From contig CAMYKQ010000012.1 of NCBI GenBank assembly GCA_947259075.1, forward strand, positions 1 to 43,504: a stretch of 43,504 nt of DNA, read 5' to 3'. A program made the position numbers and the translations under genes. The DNA is from an uncultured Gammaproteobacteria bacterium (GTDB lineage: Bacteria; Pseudomonadota; Gammaproteobacteria; DRLM01). The notes beneath the pieces were generated by a model. The model was not told the DNA's origin and ran no database searches. It saw only the letters and a list, made by a program, of their open reading frames with translations. Below, piece by piece: positions 18,250 to 26,688 of this stretch. Position 1 is the stretch's first letter. Each line of letters begins with the position of its first letter.

Positions 18250-19164
18250 TCATTCCGCCGCTTCAAGGCTGTAACGCACCCACAAATGGTGCGCCGCGCC
18301 CGGCGCGATCTCGACCACATCGTCCGCCGCGTTGGCGCTCTCCACGCACAGCATGCGCAGATAACCGTCATCGCCGAGATCGCCCATCTTCGCGGCCTTC
18401 TCCATCCATGGGTTCCACACCACGGTCGAACGGCTGCCACGTTTGCTGATGCGAATGCGGCGCTGCAAGCCCGGGTCCTCGATCACGCAATCGTCGCTGC
18501 TGCCGAGATAGATGCGATCGGTCTCGCCAGTGAAATCGACCGGGCCGTTTTGTTGTTTGCGTTTACCGCCATCAACTTTGTCGAGATAAGAACAAGCGTC
18601 CAAGCCAGTCACCGTCACTTGACGGATATCGCTCACATTGAAATAGGTGTGCAAGGCCTGGCCGATGGTAACGGGCGCGTCACCGCTATTACGCGTCACC
18701 AGATCGATCTCCAGCGTAGCGCCCACGGTGATATGACACTCAACCGGGGTGGCATATGGCCATTGGACGCGGCTGGCCTCATTCGGCGTCAAACTAAACA
18801 CCAAGCGCGTAGCGCCCTCCGCCAGGGCCTCGGTCTTTACCGGCGCCCACGGTGCGGTGCGCGCAAAACCATGGGCCGGAAAACCCGCTTCGGTGACATG
18901 CGGCCCGAACCACGGCCAGCATAGCGGCACGCCGCCGCGCATGGATTTACCCGCGGCGAACTTGGCGGCCGGCGACACCCAAATGACCGGCTGCGCCCCG
19001 CGCGGCGCCCAACTCATCACCTGCGCGCCTTGCAAGGCGATCACGGCATTGCCGCGGGTATTGTTCACCTCCGCCACCGTCAAACCACCGGGGCCTTCTT
19101 TGAATGACACATGAGCGGGAATCCCGTAACGGGCGTTCAATGCGGACAAATCTGACTGACTCAT
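18250..19164 (-). CDS. D-hexose-6-phosphate mutarotase (YeaD-like aldose 1-epimerase)
   Basis: A 304-residue beta-sandwich protein of the galactose mutarotase superfamily, YeaD branch, which interconverts the anomers of glucose-6-phosphate. Family landmarks are LQGAQVMSWAP, the MRGGVPLCWPWFGPH segment, AHGFARTAPW (His/Arg near 108-111) and QALHTYFNVSD (His near 187). The active-site glutamate probably corresponds to the WNPWMEKA region. ATG 19164 is chosen because GGAG lies five bases upstream; an ATG at 19206 would add a non-conserved leader. It is read downstream of yceH on the same strand with a different expected role. Confidence 0.87.
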   Translation of the reverse strand: MSQSDLSALNARYGIPAHVSFKEGPGGLTVAEVNNTRGNAVIALQGAQVMSWAPRGAQPVIWVSPAAKFAAGKSMRGGVPLCWPWFGPHVTEAGFPAHGFARTAPWAPVKTEALAEGATRLVFSLTPNEASRVQWPYATPVECHITVGATLEIDLVTRNSGDAPVTIGQALHTYFNVSDIRQVTVTGLDACSYLDKVDGGKRKQQNGPVDFTGETDRIYLGSSDDCVIEDPGLQRRIRISKRGSRSTVVWNPWMEKAAKMGDLGDDGYLRMLCVESANAADDVVEIAPGAAHHLWVRYSLEAAE

Positions 19165-19227
19165 AGTTGCTCCAAAATTAAATAAGGACGAGTAAAAATC
19201 GTTCAAGAAACACGACGGGATGGCGGC

Positions 19228-19911
19228 CTAGGGATTACCCGCCGCCACCGCCGCCTCAAGGTCCGCAAGTCTGTCTTTGAGCCGCGCCACTTCCTCGTTC
19301 AATTCCATTATCTGATGCTCCAATTGCGCCACCCGGTCATGAGTTGGGGGCACGGATCCAGCGCTTACGGTCACGGGTTCAGAGGCATCCATTTCGGACA
19401 CATCACCACTCAATAGGTGGGCATAACGTGATTCACGCTTGCCCGCCTCACGCTGTAAGCGCGTGACAAAAGGCCCGTCCTCACGCCCCGCCAAGTGATG
19501 CAATACGGTTTCCACCTCACGCACATCTCCGAATTTACACAAACGCTCGGTACGCGTGCGCAACTCACCCGGCGTCTGCGGGCCGCGCAACATAAGCACG
19601 CAGATTATCGCCAGCTCCTGTTCACTCAGTTTCAAATCACCGAAACCGGTATTACAGAACCGATGCTGGTATTTAGTAACGCGGCTGCCAAACCCGCTCT
19701 TATCGCTCACCAAGCGTTTCTTGACCAAGGCATCCAAGGTTTCTTGCACGGTAGACTCACTCAGCTCCATGACCGGGTCACGATTGCTCTTCTGATTACA
19801 CGCATTAGTCAGCGCATTGAGCGAAAGCGGGTATTGTTCGGGCGTGGTAATCTCCTTTTCGAGCAAACACCCAATCACCCGCGCCTCATAAATCGAAAGC
19901 TTGATGTCCAA
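19228..19911 (-). CDS. yceH: YceH/DUF480 family protein
   Basis: A 227-residue protein of the UPF0502 (YceH) family with two winged-helix domains; exact function unknown. It matches YceH closely: [19 protein letters not shown] at the N-terminus, [38 protein letters not shown] and [11 protein letters not shown]. The C-terminus is a short coiled coil ([18 protein letters not shown]). The start is judged to be TTG 19911, since GAAGGAG lies six bases upstream and the family start is there; the open frame upstream to 19983 runs through a hairpin and has no similarity. Confidence 0.9.
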   Translation of the reverse strand: MDIKLSIYEARVIGCLLEKEITTPEQYPLSLNALTNACNQKSNRDPVMELSESTVQETLDALVKKRLVSDKSGFGSRVTKYQHRFCNTGFGDLKLSEQELAIICVLMLRGPQTPGELRTRTERLCKFGDVREVETVLHHLAGREDGPFVTRLQREAGKRESRYAHLLSGDVSEMDASEPVTVSAGSVPPTHDRVAQLEHQIMELNEEVARLKDRLADLEAAVAAGNP

Positions 19912-19935
19912 ATCGGCTCCTTCGTGATATTGACG

Positions 19936-19967
19936 CCCTCCCGCGGCTGTTTCGCGTCGCGGGAGGG
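19936..19967. repeat. Perfect palindrome in the yceH leader
   Basis: A 10-bp perfect inverted repeat CCCTCCCGCG/CGCGGGAGGG with a 12-base loop, 25 bases upstream of the TTG start of yceH and thus within its transcript leader or promoter. It could be a structure acting on expression or another copy of the CCCTC-core palindromes. Beyond it, bases 19968-20240 contain no gene I can support. Confidence 0.65.
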
Positions 19968-20230
19968 AGGAAATCAGGCGCATAGAATAGCATCAAACCC
20001 GGCGCGGGCTCGCCATCTAAATCAGCTAATCGCCACGAGTACATCGTGGGACATAGGGCCGTTAGTTGCTATACCGTGACCTGGCCAGTTCGCGACAAGA
20101 TCGACGGCCTATAACCCGCCCCCCGCGCTCCATGACTTAGGCTTGAACGCGTCAAAATCCTATACTTCGCATATTACCCACTACGCTGAGATCAACTATT
20201 TCGGCAAGCTTAGCGCCATCACACAATAGC

Positions 20231-20274
20231 CGCCAAAATAAAAAGGCCGCCCCGCGATGAAACGAGGCGGCCTT
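20231..20274 (-). terminator. Rho-independent terminator of the secreted Met/His-rich gene
   Basis: On the minus strand a 9-bp stem AAGGCCGCC/GGCGGCCTT (20243-20251 with 20266-20274) with a 14-base loop is followed by TTTTTATTTTGGCGG. It lies 31 bases past the stop of the upstream gene. Confidence 0.88.
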
Positions 20275-20304
20275 GAGAGACCGTGTTATTAATCGACCAT
20301 GTAA

Positions 20305-20646
20305 TTACATGCCGTTCGGTTCTTCCATACCATCCTGCATACCATCATGCTGCATTTCCATATCGCCCTGCCCGTCCATATCGTCCTGGCTCATGCCATG
20401 CTTCTCACCCTTGCCGTGGCTTTCACCTTTGCCGTGCTTTTCGCTTTTCATGTCCTTATCGTGTTTCATGTCTTTATTGATGTCCATGCATCGCTTCATC
20501 CACGCATCCATTTTTTCGCCGGACATGCCATGCTGCGCGCCCATGGCTTCACACTGTTCTTTTTGCGAGGCTTTATCATCCGCCAACGCGGACCAAGACA
20601 GCACGGATAGGCTGAGCGCCATGACGCCTACGGTGATTTTATTCAT
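20305..20646 (-). CDS. Secreted Met/His/Lys/Asp-rich small protein
   Basis: A 113-residue protein with a clear Sec signal peptide (MNKITVGVMALSLSVLSWSALA, cleavage before DDKAS). The mature part has two cysteines 22 residues apart (EQCEAMG, MKRCMD) and then a repetitive tail dominated by Met, His, Lys, Asp and Gly (such as KHGKGESHGKGEKHGM and MEMQHDGMQDGM). Such composition is typical of periplasmic metal-binding, often copper-binding, proteins, but no defined family is recognised. AAGGAG stands eight bases before ATG 20646 and a strong terminator follows, so it is a stand-alone transcript. Confidence 0.8.
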   Translation of the reverse strand: MNKITVGVMALSLSVLSWSALADDKASQKEQCEAMGAQHGMSGEKMDAWMKRCMDINKDMKHDKDMKSEKHGKGESHGKGEKHGMSQDDMDGQGDMEMQHDGMQDGMEEPNGM

Positions 20647-20948
20647 TAGTATCTCCTTCGAATGGATGATAAAAGTAGATCCCCGCGCGCCGGGTGCGGC
20701 GACAGGATATCGCACTGTACTCCAGCTCATAAGGACTGTCGATACGGGGTATGTGTAGGATAATAACCCTCAATAACCATCTCGCTCTTCTTATTCAGCG
20801 AATAAATTGATGAAGCGACTAGGCAACGGCAAGGCACGATGCGGACGTGATGTGTAGAAGTTCATCTTATTTAACCAGTGTCGAAGTGATCTATAACTTG
20901 TTAATGCGCCTCATGCGCCCATATCAGCGTTTGCCTTACCTGCTTAAA

Positions 20949-21110
20949 CTATTTCATTCTTTGCGCCCATGCACCCTGAGTGAATGAGCCTGGGCTTGCA
21001 TACGCTTGTAACTGCTTCCGCAAGGCGGCATCGCCCATGGCGCTGGCAGCGGTCAGACCTTCTTCAACATCACCCGCTTCAAGTAATTGTCTAAGGATAC
21101 TCTGAACAAC
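20949..21110 (-). pseudogene. Remnant of a neutral zinc metallopeptidase (YpfJ-like) C-terminus
   Basis: A minus-strand reading of about 53 codons ends in a stop and is cut by a TGA upstream. Its translation contains LLEAGDVEEGLTAASAMGDA and QAYASPGSFTQGAWAQRM. The pattern aaAasAiGDdrL...SFTHGtsaQR is the end of YpfJ/KPN_02809-family neutral zinc metallopeptidases, from my memory of the family. The remnant lacks the catalytic HExxH region, so it is a decayed gene. The rest of the 637-base gap 20647-21283 shows nothing else. Confidence 0.5.
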
Positions 21111-21283
21111 TCAAACCATCGCCACTCTGAAAGTGAACATTCAACCCCACTCCAATCTTAAGCGATCATCTTGCTTTCAGTGCCGCGTTTACCGCCCAAA
21201 AGCAGCCGAAATGATGCGCTAACCAATGGGGTCCGCTCACAAATACCGGTATACTGCACGCCGGAAAGCAGCATCACAGAGCC

Positions 21284-22141
21284 ATGAGCACAGCCGACAC
21301 CCTCGAACAGGCCTATCAACATTGCATGCGCCTTACGCGCAGCCACTATGAAAATTTTCCGGTGGCGTCGCGCCTATTGCCGCGCGCGCTACGGCGGCCG
21401 GTAAGCGTGATTTATGCCTTTGCCCGCAGCGCCGATGACTTCGCCGACGAAGGCAATCTCCCTGCCGCGGAGCGGCTGGCCCTGCTCGACGGCTACCGCT
21501 ACAAGCTTGATGCCCTTGCGGCGGGCGAGCCGGTGACGGACCCCGTTTTCATCGCCCTCGCCGATCTCATCGAGCGCCACCGCCTGCCGCCGCAGCCGCT
21601 CCACGACCTGCTCAGCGCCTTTAGCCAAGATGTGGTCAAGCCGCGTTATGCCGACTTCGATGAGGTGCTGGATTACTGCCGCCGTTCCGCCAATCCGGTG
21701 GGGCGCATCGTGCTGCATCTCGCCGGGGCCGCCTCGGCGGAGAATATCCGCGATTCCGATGACATCTGTACCGCGCTGCAGCTCATCAACTTCTGGCAGG
21801 ACTTGGAGCAGGATTATTTCGAAAGCAATCGCGTCTATTTGCCGCAGGATGAGTTGGCCGCCTTCGGCGTTGACGAGACGCAATTAGGCCGGCGCGAAAA
21901 CAGCGCCGCGCTGCGGGCGCTGCTCGATAAACAAATCGGCCGCGCCCGCGCGCTGATGCTGGCGGGGGCGCCGCTGGGCCGCCGCCTGCGCGGGCGGCTC
22001 GGCATAGAGATCCGCGCGACCATCGAAGGCGGCCTCGCCGTGCTCGACGCCCTCGAACGCAATCGGACGGACGTCTTCGCCCGTCCGCGCCTGCGCCGCC
22101 GCGACTGGCTGGGGATTCTGTGGCGCTCACTGCCGCGCTGA
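21284..22141 (+). CDS. hpnC: Hydroxysqualene synthase HpnC
   Basis: Trans-isoprenyl diphosphate synthase-like enzyme; HpnC converts presqualene diphosphate (the product of HpnD) into hydroxysqualene. The 285-residue protein has the first aspartate-rich motif AFARSADDFADEG near 45-57 and the second NFWQDLEQDY near 169-178, both in the all-helical squalene/phytoene synthase fold. The DDFADE form and the position upstream of hpnD fit HpnC. The gap to hpnD is 40 bases, consistent with one operon. Confidence 0.9.
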   Translation: MSTADTLEQAYQHCMRLTRSHYENFPVASRLLPRALRRPVSVIYAFARSADDFADEGNLPAAERLALLDGYRYKLDALAAGEPVTDPVFIALADLIERHRLPPQPLHDLLSAFSQDVVKPRYADFDEVLDYCRRSANPVGRIVLHLAGAASAENIRDSDDICTALQLINFWQDLEQDYFESNRVYLPQDELAAFGVDETQLGRRENSAALRALLDKQIGRARALMLAGAPLGRRLRGRLGIEIRATIEGGLAVLDALERNRTDVFARPRLRRRDWLGILWRSLPR

Positions 22142-22181
22142 GCTCTGTTATCATTAGGACTCATTTGCAGCGGCCGTTCAC

Positions 22182-23042
22182 ATGACCCCCGATCAATATT
22201 GCGAACAGAAAACCGCCGGTTCCGGTTCCAGCTTTTATTACAGCTTTTTATTTCTGGATGCCGATGCCCGCCGCGCGATGACTATCCTCTACGCCTTCTG
22301 CCGCGAGGTCGATGACGTGGTCGATGAGTGCAGCGACCCCGGCGTGGCGCGCGTCAAACTCGCCTGGTGGCGCGACGAGATCGCGCGCAGCTTCGCCGGC
22401 GCGCCACAACACCCGGTGGGCAAGGCGCTGCAATGGGCCACCGGCCGTTACAATCTGCCGCAGGAACATTTCCTGGAAATCATCGACGGCATGGAGATGG
22501 ACCTCGATTGCAACGCCTATCGCAGCTTCAAGGAACTCTCGCTCTATTGTTACCGCGTGGCCTCGGTGGTGGGGCTGATGGCGGCGGAGATCTTCGGTTA
22601 TGAAGACCGCCGCACTTTAAAATACGCCCACGACCTCGGCATGGCCTTTCAACTCACCAATATTTTGCGTGACGTGGGCGAAGACGCGGCACGCGGCCGG
22701 GTGTACATCCCCGAAGACGAAATGGAACGCTTCGGCGTGACGCGCGACGACATTCTGCATCACACCATGAACGATGCCATGCGCGCCCTGCTGCAACACC
22801 AGGCCGAGCGCGCGCGCCAATATTACGCGCAAGCCTTCAGCCATTTGCCGGAATCGGACCGTTACAGCCAGCGCAGCGGCATCATCATGGCTGAGGTCTA
22901 TCAAGCCTTATTGCAAAGCATCGAAGACAGCGGTTTTGATGTCTTCGCCCAACGCGCACGGCTCAGCCCGGCGCGCAAGATGTGGATCGCCTGGCAGACC
23001 GCGCGGCGGGAAAAACGCCACCACCTCGCCCGCACGGCGTGA
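22182..23042 (+). CDS. hpnD: Presqualene diphosphate synthase HpnD
   Basis: Condenses two farnesyl diphosphates to presqualene diphosphate, the first step of the HpnCDE squalene route. The 286-residue protein begins TPDQYCEQKTAGSGSSFYY, typical of HpnD, and shows both Asp-rich motifs: CREVDDVVDE (near 45-54) and NILRDVGEDAARGRVY (near 160-175). It is longer in aspartate motif similarity to HpnD than to phytoene synthase, though these families are alike. The gap to hpnE is 186 bases and holds no gene. Confidence 0.9.
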   Translation: MTPDQYCEQKTAGSGSSFYYSFLFLDADARRAMTILYAFCREVDDVVDECSDPGVARVKLAWWRDEIARSFAGAPQHPVGKALQWATGRYNLPQEHFLEIIDGMEMDLDCNAYRSFKELSLYCYRVASVVGLMAAEIFGYEDRRTLKYAHDLGMAFQLTNILRDVGEDAARGRVYIPEDEMERFGVTRDDILHHTMNDAMRALLQHQAERARQYYAQAFSHLPESDRYSQRSGIIMAEVYQALLQSIEDSGFDVFAQRARLSPARKMWIAWQTARREKRHHLARTA

Positions 23043-23228
23043 GCGGCGGATATACGCCGTGCCGCCGCATGACACTCAGCTCTCGTCCGCCGCCATCATG
23101 CCGCCCACGCGGCTTGCCGCTAAAAATTTGCCTCACGAAACTTTAATTACGCGTAATTCCAACTCAACTGTTTTCGCTCACGCGCGCCGCCCGGCTAGCG
23201 TAAACATTCTGCGCGAGCCAGCGTAGCC

Positions 23229-24539
23229 ATGCGTGTCGTGATCGTCGGCGGCGGATGGGCGGGGCTGGCGGCGGCGGTGACGCTGTGCCAGCGTGATGTC
23301 GACGTGACGCTCATCGAGGCCGCGGCGCAACTCGGCGGCCGTGCCCGCAAAGTTGAGCACCACGGTCTGCCCTTCGACAACGGCCAGCATTTACTGATCG
23401 GCGCCTACCGTGAATTTCTGCGGCTGCTGGCGCTCATCGGTGTCGCGGAGGACAGCGTATTAATACGCACTCCTCTGCGTTGGCTCATGCGTCACCCTGG
23501 CGGCGCCGGCGTGGACATCCGCGCGCCGCGTTTACCCGCGCCGCTGCACATGACCTGGGCCTTGTTACACGCCCGCGGCTTTAATTACAGCGAACGCCTC
23601 GCCGCGCTGCGCGCCTGCGCGCATGTGCTGCGCCCGCCCGGCGCGGCGGACGATATTACGGTCGCCGCCTGGTTACAACGAACCCGGCAAACGCAGCGGG
23701 TAATCGACATGCTGTGGTCGCCGCTGTGTCTCGCCGCGCTCAACACGCCGATTGCAAGCGCTTCGGCGGCGGTATTCACCCGCGTGTTGCGCGATGCCTT
23801 TTTGCACGCGCGCGCCGATTCGGATTTGCTCATTCCCCGCCGCGATTTGGGCGCCGTGTTTCCCGAACCCGCCGCCGCCTTTATTCGCCGTCACGGCGGG
23901 CGGATTATAGCGGGGGAACGCGCGCGCGCGCTCATCAGCGATGACGCGTGCATTCGTGGCGTCCGCGGCACACGCGGTGATTACTCCGCGGATGCGGTGA
24001 TTCTCGCCGTGCCGCCACAAACCTGTATTAAATTAATCGCGGATCAACCGGCCTTAACCGCCTTGGCAGCAAACTTGAACACGCTGGAAAGCGAACCGAT
24101 CTGCACGGCGTATCTGCACTACGCGCCCGCCATTCCCCTCAGCGCCGTCATGAACGGCATGGCGGGCATGCTCGGTCACTGGCTGTTTGACCTCGCGCCC
24201 ATGGATAAACCCGGCTGGGTGGCGATCGTTATCAGCGGCCCCGGCGAGCATATGCATCTGGATAACGAACAACTGCTCACCGCGCTGCGGCAAGAAATCG
24301 CCGGGCTGTGGCCGTCCGCGGCGCAATTTCAAGAAGGCTTCGTGATACGCGAGAAACGCGCGACGTTTTCCTGCCGCGCGGGCATCGATGCCCTGCGTCC
24401 GCCGCTGCGCACCGCCCTGCCGGGCTGCTGGCTGGCGGGCGATCACACCGCCACCGGCTACCCGTCCACTTTGGAGGGCGCGGTGCGTAGCGGCGTGCAA
24501 TGCGCGGAAGAGATCTTGCGAGATAAGGCGGCGCGCTGA
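23229..24539 (+). CDS. hpnE: Hydroxysqualene dehydroxylase HpnE
   Basis: FAD-dependent amine-oxidase-like enzyme that reduces hydroxysqualene to squalene. The 436 residues start with the dinucleotide-binding loop VIVGGGWAGLAAA (4-16), then RARKVEHHGLPFDNGQHLL in the second FAD-contact region, and end with GDHTATGYPSTLEGAVRSG, the usual C-terminal flavin motif of this family. With hpnC and hpnD it completes the FPP-to-squalene pathway. Squalene-hopene cyclase is not in the window, so hopanoid production must use a gene elsewhere, if it exists. Confidence 0.92.
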   Translation: MRVVIVGGGWAGLAAAVTLCQRDVDVTLIEAAAQLGGRARKVEHHGLPFDNGQHLLIGAYREFLRLLALIGVAEDSVLIRTPLRWLMRHPGGAGVDIRAPRLPAPLHMTWALLHARGFNYSERLAALRACAHVLRPPGAADDITVAAWLQRTRQTQRVIDMLWSPLCLAALNTPIASASAAVFTRVLRDAFLHARADSDLLIPRRDLGAVFPEPAAAFIRRHGGRIIAGERARALISDDACIRGVRGTRGDYSADAVILAVPPQTCIKLIADQPALTALAANLNTLESEPICTAYLHYAPAIPLSAVMNGMAGMLGHWLFDLAPMDKPGWVAIVISGPGEHMHLDNEQLLTALRQEIAGLWPSAAQFQEGFVIREKRATFSCRAGIDALRPPLRTALPGCWLAGDHTATGYPSTLEGAVRSGVQCAEEILRDKAAR

Positions 24540-24546
24540 GGCGCTA

Positions 24547-26298
24547 TCAATCCAGCTGTACCGTGAACACTTCCTCGATGGAGGTCTTGCCGGTGCGGGC
24601 GAGCGCGAGGGCGTTATCGCCCAGCTTACTCATGCCGCCCGCCACCGCGGCTTGCTGGATTTGCTGGGTGCTGGCGCCGTCATTGATGAGCTGTGATATT
24701 TCCGGCGTGACCGCCAGCAATTCGCACACCGTCATACGGCCGCGGTAACCGGTTTGATTGCAGGCGTCGCAGCCCTTGCCGCGATAGAAGACTTCGTCCG
24801 GGCTCAGCTTGAGACTGGTGCGGATATAGGGCTCCACCTCTTCTTCACCGAGACATTTGGGACAATTGACGCGCACTAAACGCTGCGCCATCACGCCCAG
24901 CAAAGTAGAGCTTAATAAGTAGGGTTCCAAGCCCATGTCCGCCAAGCGGGTGACGGTGCTGGCGGCGTCGTTGGTGTGCAGGGTGCTGAATACCAAGTGG
25001 CCGGTGAGCGCGGCCTTGTTGGCGATGTGCGCGGTTTCTTCGTCGCGGATCTCGCCGACCATGATGACATCGGGATCGTGGCGCAGGAACTGACGCAAGG
25101 CCTGCGCGAAGGTGTAACCCTTGACCACGGAAATCTGCACCTGCTCCACGCCGTCCATATCGTATTCCACCGGGTCTTCCACGGTGAGCAGATGCACGTC
25201 GCGCTTTCTCACTTCATTGAGAATGGCGTAGAGCGTGGTGGATTTACCGGAACCGGTGGGGCCGGTCACCAAAAACAGGCCGTGCGGCCGCATGACAAGA
25301 CGCTTGATTAAGGTCAGCTCACGCTCCTGCAGCCCCAAGGTGTCCAGCGGCCGCATGCCGGCGTCCTTGTCGAGGATACGGATCACCACGCTTTCGCCCT
25401 TGACCGTGGGCACCACCGAGATACGCAAGTCGATGGTCTTGGTACCCCAGGCCAGACGCGCGTGACCGTCCTGCGGCAGGCGGCGCTCGGAGATGTCCAT
25501 CTGACCTGTGATCTTGATGCGGCTCACCAAGGCCGGCAACAGCGAACGGCTCATGGTGCGCGCGTAATGCAGGCGGCCGTCGATGCGGTAGAAAACATTC
25601 ACCCGGTCTTTTTCGGGACGGATATTGATGTCCGAAGCCCCCTTGGTCACGCCTTGCAGCAAGATGGCGTTGACCAGGCGCACGATGGGTTTACGCTGCG
25701 CCTCTTGCTCCATGGCATAAAGTGAATCGGAGCTCTCCGGCGAACTGCCCACCGGATCGAGCTGCAAATCCTCGATGGCCTCGCTCTCTTCCAGTTTGCT
25801 GTAAAACTTTTGCAGCAAGGCGCGGATATCATCACCCGGCGCCATCACCGCCTCGATATTGGCGTTGGTATTGAAGCGCAGGGCGTTGATCACCGATTGA
25901 TCCAAGGGGTTCTCCATCGCCACGATCAGCTTGCCGTTCATCTCCCCTAGAGGCACCACGTTATATTGAATAGCGAGATCCGCCGGCACGCGGGACAGCA
26001 TTTGCGCGGGCAGATCGAAACCTTGCAATTTGACGAAGGGAATGCCGAGTTTTTTGGCGAGGGCGACATTCACCTCTTGCTGGTTGACCAGCTGCATGTC
26101 CACCAGGATCTGTCCGAGGTGCTTGCCCTTGCTGTGCCTCTGGCGCACCAGGGCTTCGTTGAGCTGCTCGCGGCTGACTAATTTTTCTTCCACGAAGATT
26201 TCACCGAGGCGTAAGTCCGGCGCGCGGTGCGTTTCGTCCAAGACCGTCTTTAAGTCATGAACCGAATTGACCACTTGGTTTTTGTCAGATCCCGACAT
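24547..26298 (-). CDS. GspE/PilB-family secretion or pilus ATPase with MshEN-like N-terminus
   Basis: Hexameric ATPase of type IV pilus or type II secretion assembly, cytoplasmic face of the inner membrane. The 583 residues have an N-terminal MshEN-like domain: RLGEIFVEEKL and LVRQ at 30-53, then a second, weaker copy from about residue 60 (HLGQILVDMQLV). Then come Walker A GPTGSGKST (346-354), the Asp box DPDVIMVGEIRDEETA, the His box TGHLVFSTLHTND and two zinc C-x2-C pairs (CPKC 479-482, CDAC 510-513). In the first copy the glycine of the canonical motif is a lysine, and in the second copy Arg and Gln are His and Lys, so c-di-GMP binding is likely but not assured. ATG 26298 has GAGGAA upstream; an ATG at 26388 gives no usual start. 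No pilus or GSP genes adjoin. Confidence 0.9.
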   Translation of the reverse strand: MSGSDKNQVVNSVHDLKTVLDETHRAPDLRLGEIFVEEKLVSREQLNEALVRQRHSKGKHLGQILVDMQLVNQQEVNVALAKKLGIPFVKLQGFDLPAQMLSRVPADLAIQYNVVPLGEMNGKLIVAMENPLDQSVINALRFNTNANIEAVMAPGDDIRALLQKFYSKLEESEAIEDLQLDPVGSSPESSDSLYAMEQEAQRKPIVRLVNAILLQGVTKGASDINIRPEKDRVNVFYRIDGRLHYARTMSRSLLPALVSRIKITGQMDISERRLPQDGHARLAWGTKTIDLRISVVPTVKGESVVIRILDKDAGMRPLDTLGLQERELTLIKRLVMRPHGLFLVTGPTGSGKSTTLYAILNEVRKRDVHLLTVEDPVEYDMDGVEQVQISVVKGYTFAQALRQFLRHDPDVIMVGEIRDEETAHIANKAALTGHLVFSTLHTNDAASTVTRLADMGLEPYLLSSTLLGVMAQRLVRVNCPKCLGEEEVEPYIRTSLKLSPDEVFYRGKGCDACNQTGYRGRMTVCELLAVTPEISQLINDGASTQQIQQAAVAGGMSKLGDNALALARTGKTSIEEVFTVQLD

Positions 26299-26638
26299 TA
26301 TTCTTGTTCCTCGATTAAGGCGTAAGGAGGTGATGCCCGCCAGGCATGCCCAAAGCACCCTATGCTGAGCTTGGCCGCCCAAAAACACGGGAAACCGCCT
26401 AGGCTATCGTCCCTTCAGTCAATCAGGTTGAGCCACAGCCGGCAAATGCTTGCCGCGATGGCAACTGCACCTGCATTTAAGGGCGACCAGCCCGTACGCC
26501 AATTGTTTGACTATTCGTCCGGCAAAACCCCGCGTTAACCATAACTGACTACGCGCCCCACAGATTAATGCGAAATTTATTCCGTTGAAAGCACTTATAC
26601 CGCATACAAAAACCACATTATGCGCCATATGCGGCTTT

Positions 26639-26654
26639 TGGCACATATCTGGCA
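26639..26654 (+). promoter_or_regulatory. Sigma-54 (-24/-12) promoter of the diguanylate cyclase
   Basis: TGGCACATATCTGGCA has the TGGCAC -24 block and the GC of the -12 block with the exact 12-base distance between GG and GC that sigma-54 needs; it departs from the consensus at two positions (G7 to A, T13 to G). The GC is 36 bases before the ATG, so the start site would fall near 26665. The downstream copy TGGCATATTCCTGGCC (26650-26665) also satisfies the spacing more weakly, giving an 11-base repeat. Confidence 0.68.
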
Positions 26655-26688
26655 TATTCCTGGCCGTCGGTGTTAAAAGGAGATAAAA

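Noticed and set aside
21227..21255. A sigma-70 promoter in front of hpnC
   Set aside because: TATACT is a good -10 box, but I found no convincing -35 at 16-18 bases, so it was not listed.
26385..26450. A c-di-GMP (GEMM) riboswitch in the leader of the PilB/GspE-like gene
   Set aside because: GGGACGATAGCC and a preceding GGCTCAACC on the minus strand faintly recall the GEMM core, but the conserved 5' CACGCACAGGGCAAACC and ACGCAAAGCC with GNRA loop are absent. A covariance search with the GEMM model would settle it.
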